Assembly: GCF_042643245.1 (NCBI RefSeq)
Contig: NZ_JBHRSK010000007.1
Span: 334,397 to 398,396 of the forward strand
Length of the DNA: 64,000 bases
Source: Acidimangrovimonas pyrenivorans
GTDB lineage: Bacteria > Pseudomonadota > Alphaproteobacteria > Rhodobacterales > Rhodobacteraceae
Direction of reading: 5' to 3'
Shown: positions 63,661 to 64,000 of the stretch, piece after piece
Numbering within the stretch: the first letter of the stretch is position 1
Layout of the letters: each line of letters starts with the position of its first letter
The notes under the pieces: generated by a model
What the model was told of the DNA's origin: nothing
Database searches by the model: none
The model's input: only the letters and a program-made list of their open reading frames with translations
Program-made: the position numbers and the translations under genes

Positions 63661-64000
63661 GACTTGTCCTTTAAACCATTGATTTCAAAGCAAAATAGAA
63701 ATTTACTCTGGGCAGCGCCCCCCATTTCATCCTCCATTCTCCCCGAGCATGAACTCCGGTGATGGGAGAAGCGTGGACATTCGCAGCCTAAACCTCAAAT
63801 GGCAGACCGCCCGAATCTTCCGGGGCTCTGGTGCGGATCGACTGCGACTTTCAGGGAAATCCACTCCGAACCGCTGACTGCCTACAGGTGCGCCGCGATG
63901 CTGGGGAAGCGAGCGAGCATAATGCGCAGCGAACGGTCGGCCCATAGGTCGTGCTCCTGCACTAGGTCACGCACTCATAAATGACTGGCACCAATTTAGG
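63661..64000. other. Region without a supported gene, downstream of tRNA-Ser
   Basis: The 340 bases are less GC-rich than most of the window. Short frames at 63727-63945 (minus) and 63799-63984 (plus) have no ribosome site and no recognisable domain. The first 60 bases are AT-rich. I see no second copy of the tRNA 3' end within this stretch. Confidence 0.5.

Noticed and set aside
63727..63984. Two short overlapping frames after tRNA-Ser
   Set aside because: There is no ribosome site, no domain and poor coding character on either strand.

Overview
This is a GC-rich, densely coding bacterial chromosome segment. Gene content points to an alphaproteobacterium of the Rhodobacterales (Rhodobacteraceae/Paracoccaceae type); the genus cannot be fixed from the window. 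Supporting signs are a class I (archaeal-type) lysyl-tRNA synthetase, a Pcs-type phosphatidylcholine synthase, a carnitine/betaine catabolic operon headed by a GlxA-like regulator, and the dispersed repeat 'aaatatccc(c)gggggtccggggg', which I know from many Rhodobacterales intergenic regions. No insertion sequence, prophage block or CRISPR array is visible. Long open frames antisense to real genes are common and are an effect of the GC content.

Layout. 1-3117: 3' end of pstS, then pstC-pstA-pstB for phosphate uptake. 3305-5739: a ycjX-ycjF-type pair. 5864-9449: truA convergent with an acs-adk pair. 9867-18967: small enzymes, a large beta-helix spike-like protein, YdeI-like protein, class I lysS, TerB, TrkH and a PepSY/cytochrome b561 pair. 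19084-25783: two unknown secreted proteins around ettA, a MarR-GNAT fusion, nadD, dacB and cspA. 25959-34294: carnitine/gamma-butyrobetaine degradation operon with its divergent regulator. 34572-45135: lldD, rplY, a flavin monooxygenase, priA, tal, DUF484-xerC, pcs, ogt-lysR and a DUF1127 peptide. 45183-55248: ileS, truncated hemoglobin, an ABC exporter, an acyl-CoA synthetase, a secreted protein and a thiamine-diphosphate decarboxylase. 55425-58608: polar amino acid ABC transporter. 58751-63660: MT-A70 methyltransferase, trpA, a VOC protein, ychF, an RTX protein and tRNA-Ser(GCU). The last 340 bases hold no gene I can support.

How the genes work together. The clearest system is the minus-strand operon 33246 to 25959. 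An ADP-forming acyl-CoA synthetase, an acyl-CoA dehydrogenase and a carnitinyl-CoA hydratase would convert gamma-butyrobetaine or crotonobetaine to carnitine. A carnitine dehydrogenase fused to a betainyl-CoA thioesterase, together with a BKACE-type dehydrocarnitine cleavage enzyme, would then yield glycine betaine and acetoacetate. An HD-domain protein with a full metal-ligand set but no assigned step sits in the middle of it. A second metabolic pairing is acs with adk: acetyl-CoA synthetase makes AMP and adenylate kinase recycles it. A third is a 5-guanidino-2-oxopentanoate-decarboxylase-like enzyme divergent from a basic/polar amino acid ABC transporter, which suggests arginine uptake and transaminase-type breakdown.

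The intergenic DNA is structured. There are three copies of a compound two-hairpin repeat, several copies of the Rhodobacterales repeat (two of them as facing pairs), a shared CCCGGCG..CGCCGGG hairpin core at gene ends, a 16-base tandem array, and two terminators whose tails are tandemly duplicated.
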